Positions 6,285 through 6,652 of a stretch of DNA of 6,652 bases are shown here, one piece after another; the first letter of the stretch is position 1, and the number at the start of each line of letters is the position of its first letter. A program made the translations under genes and the position numbers. Below the pieces are notes generated by a model. The model did no database searches. It was given only the letters and a program-made list of their open reading frames with translations, and was not told the origin of the DNA. The stretch comes from Robiginitomaculum sp. (GTDB taxonomy: Bacteria > Pseudomonadota > Alphaproteobacteria > Caulobacterales > Maricaulaceae): the NCBI GenBank assembly GCA_016765255.1, contig JAESQI010000033.1:1-6652 (forward strand), given 5' to 3'.

Positions 6285-6652
6285 ACTTATCTGAATATAG
6301 AAAACGCCCCAACGTATTAGCGGATTATCTGCCTTGGGCGTGCCTCATAGCGCCGGGTATTGTCCTCAATAAAGATGGTAGTTTCCAAAGAACAGCTGAA
6401 TTTCGTGGGCCTGACCTTGAAAGCGCCACCGAAGAAGAACTCGTTGCCACATGTGCGCGGCTTAATAATGCCTTGCGCAGATTTGCATCGGGTTGGGCAC
6501 TATATTTTGAAGCGGCGCGTGTGCCAGCTAAAAGCTATCCCGTATCCAAATTTACTGACCCAGCAGCGTGGATAATTGACCAAGAACGGCGCGGCCAATT
6601 TGATGAGCGGTCAGAAACTTACGAGTCCGTTTATTACTTCACATGTCAATTC
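6278..6652 (+). CDS. trbE: TrbE, VirB4-family ATPase, N-terminal 125 residues (cut by window end)
   Basis: TrbE is the largest ATPase of the mating channel, normally about 800 residues. Only the N-terminal domain is visible, so the Walker motifs lie outside the window. The frame is open from ATG 6278 to the last base without a stop. It begins MLNLSEYRKRPNVLADYLPW, followed by ACLIAPGIVLNKDGSFQRT and a region rich in NNALRRFASGWALYFEAAR, all typical of TrbE N-termini. A different-frame ORF across 6360-6575 is a shadow. The start lies inside the end of trbD (7-bp overlap) and no good ribosome site precedes it, so coupling to trbD is likely. Confidence 0.93.
   Translation, partial: MLNLSEYRKRPNVLADYLPWACLIAPGIVLNKDGSFQRTAEFRGPDLESATEEELVATCARLNNALRRFASGWALYFEAARVPAKSYPVSKFTDPAAWIIDQERRGQFDERSETYESVYYFTCQF

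Noticed and set aside
6360..6575. Plus-strand frame of 71 codons at the right end.
   Set aside because: It lies within trbE in another frame; the trbE frame from 6278 has clear family similarity.
1..6652. CRISPR array, tRNA or rRNA gene, insertion sequence ends or attachment site.
   Set aside because: No repeat-spacer pattern, no tRNA-like cloverleaf, no transposase or integrase frame and no matching terminal repeats were found on reading both strands.

Overview
The window looks like part of a conjugative (integrative or plasmid) element from a proteobacterium, plausibly an alphaproteobacterium. The right two thirds (about 2125-6652) is the first half of a P-type (IncP/Tn4371-like) conjugation locus: traG/virD4 coupling protein, a ribbon-helix-helix (RHH) protein, trbB, trbC, trbD and the 5' end of trbE, all on the + strand. 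They are separated by 2-3 bp or overlap, as in a translationally coupled operon. The gene order traG - RHH gene - trbB-C-D-E is the one known from Tn4371-like elements. TrbE runs off the right edge, and the remaining trb genes would be expected beyond it. The organism cannot be named from this sequence.

The left third is accessory. First comes the 3' part of a strikingly AT-rich gene whose reading frame is still open at base 1. It carries an R-x4-H motif like that of HEPN ribonucleases but is otherwise unrecognised. Next is a complete Fic-family AMP-transferase with an N-terminal self-inhibitory motif and a C-terminal winged helix (SoFic-like architecture).

The non-coding gaps are short but structured. 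The gap before fic (664-798) holds two copies of a CTTTAATA-N11-(T/A)ATTAAAG inverted repeat, 41 bp apart, which bracket a plausible sigma-70 promoter and reach the fic ribosome binding site. This suggests autoregulation, possibly by the winged helix of Fic itself. The gap before traG (1978-2124) holds four direct repeats at exact 20-bp periodicity, then an RNA hairpin that buries the traG Shine-Dalgarno sequence and ends at the start codon. These look like transcriptional and translational controls on the transfer operon; the RHH protein of the operon is a candidate ligand of the repeats.

Working model (inference): TraG brings DNA substrate to the mating channel. TrbB and TrbE power pilus assembly and transport, TrbC is the pilin and TrbD links to TrbE in the inner membrane. 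The Fic gene and the AT-rich gene are cargo, possibly with a toxin, defence or stability role.
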